Below, piece after piece: positions 63,992 to 64,000 of a stretch of 64,000 nt of DNA. The number at the start of each line of letters is the position of its first letter. The first letter of the stretch is position 1. The DNA comes from Pseudomonas benzenivorans (GTDB lineage Bacteria > Pseudomonadota > Gammaproteobacteria > Pseudomonadales > Pseudomonadaceae), in assembly GCF_033547155.1 (NCBI RefSeq), contig NZ_CP137892.1, positions 2,728,001 to 2,792,000 on the forward strand, read 5' to 3'. The notes below the pieces were generated by a model. The model was not told the DNA's origin. It worked only from the letters and a program-made list of their open reading frames with translations, and searched no databases. The translations under genes and the position numbers were made by a program.

Positions 63992-64000
63992 GTCGAGGGC

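Overview
The window is a GC-rich chromosomal stretch from a Pseudomonas species. The basis is gene content and order: deaD, the acyclic-terpene (atu) cluster, etfBA with ETF-QO, the pilZ-holB-tmk-mltG-pabC-fabF-acpP-fabG-fabD-plsX-rpmF array, rne, the murB-to-comEC group and lolCDE. From memory this follows P. aeruginosa PAO1 in three collinear blocks (about PA2840-2845, PA2885-2900 and PA2949-2988), with the genes between those blocks absent. I could not run an alignment, so the species is not named. No tRNA, rRNA, CRISPR array or prophage was seen.

Bases 1-7.8 kb: the 5' part of deaD (cut by the window edge) with a long structured leader, a crotonase-fold enzyme, a spermidine-synthase-like protein, a class II DAHP synthase, a small membrane protein, an unknown lipoprotein, and two tandem periplasmic binding-protein paralogues with no transporter beside them.

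Bases 7.9-18.4 kb: the atu cluster. A TetR repressor (atuR) is divergent from atuABCDEFG, which encodes geranyl-CoA carboxylase and its partner enzymes. The atuR-atuA gap holds two palindromic operator candidates, and several gaps inside the operon carry REP-like palindromes. No atuH follows atuG.

Bases 18.4-25.7 kb: an envelope and regulation block on the minus strand. It holds a VWA lipoprotein, an ECF sigma factor and its anti-sigma partner as overlapping genes, then a proline-rich lipoprotein. Beside them lie a MocR-type regulator and an operon of orphan binding protein, DUF4398 lipoprotein and OmpA-like lipoprotein.

Bases 25.8-36 kb: a PlaF-like membrane-anchored hydrolase, then an IS1595-type insertion sequence with a frameshifted transposase and a perfect 8-bp target duplication, inserted in the arm of a transcription terminator. 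Next come etfBA and ETF-QO, divergent around a PsrA-type box, then DUF1285 and DUF4823 genes, moaA, a TetR regulator, a class-V aminotransferase fold and a likely RgsA small RNA.

Bases 36-49.5 kb: a long minus-strand array for fatty-acid synthesis, cell wall and DNA replication. It is read from a near-leaderless promoter before yceD, with a further promoter at acpP. Maf is divergent, and sppA, a HAD phosphatase gene and rluC overlap one another.

Bases 49.5-64 kb: rne with a leader of about 515 nt, then a minus-strand envelope cluster (comEC-exbB-exbD-lpxK-Trm112-kdsB-ptpA-murB), a DUF2062 gene, and lolC-lolD-lolE for lipoprotein release.
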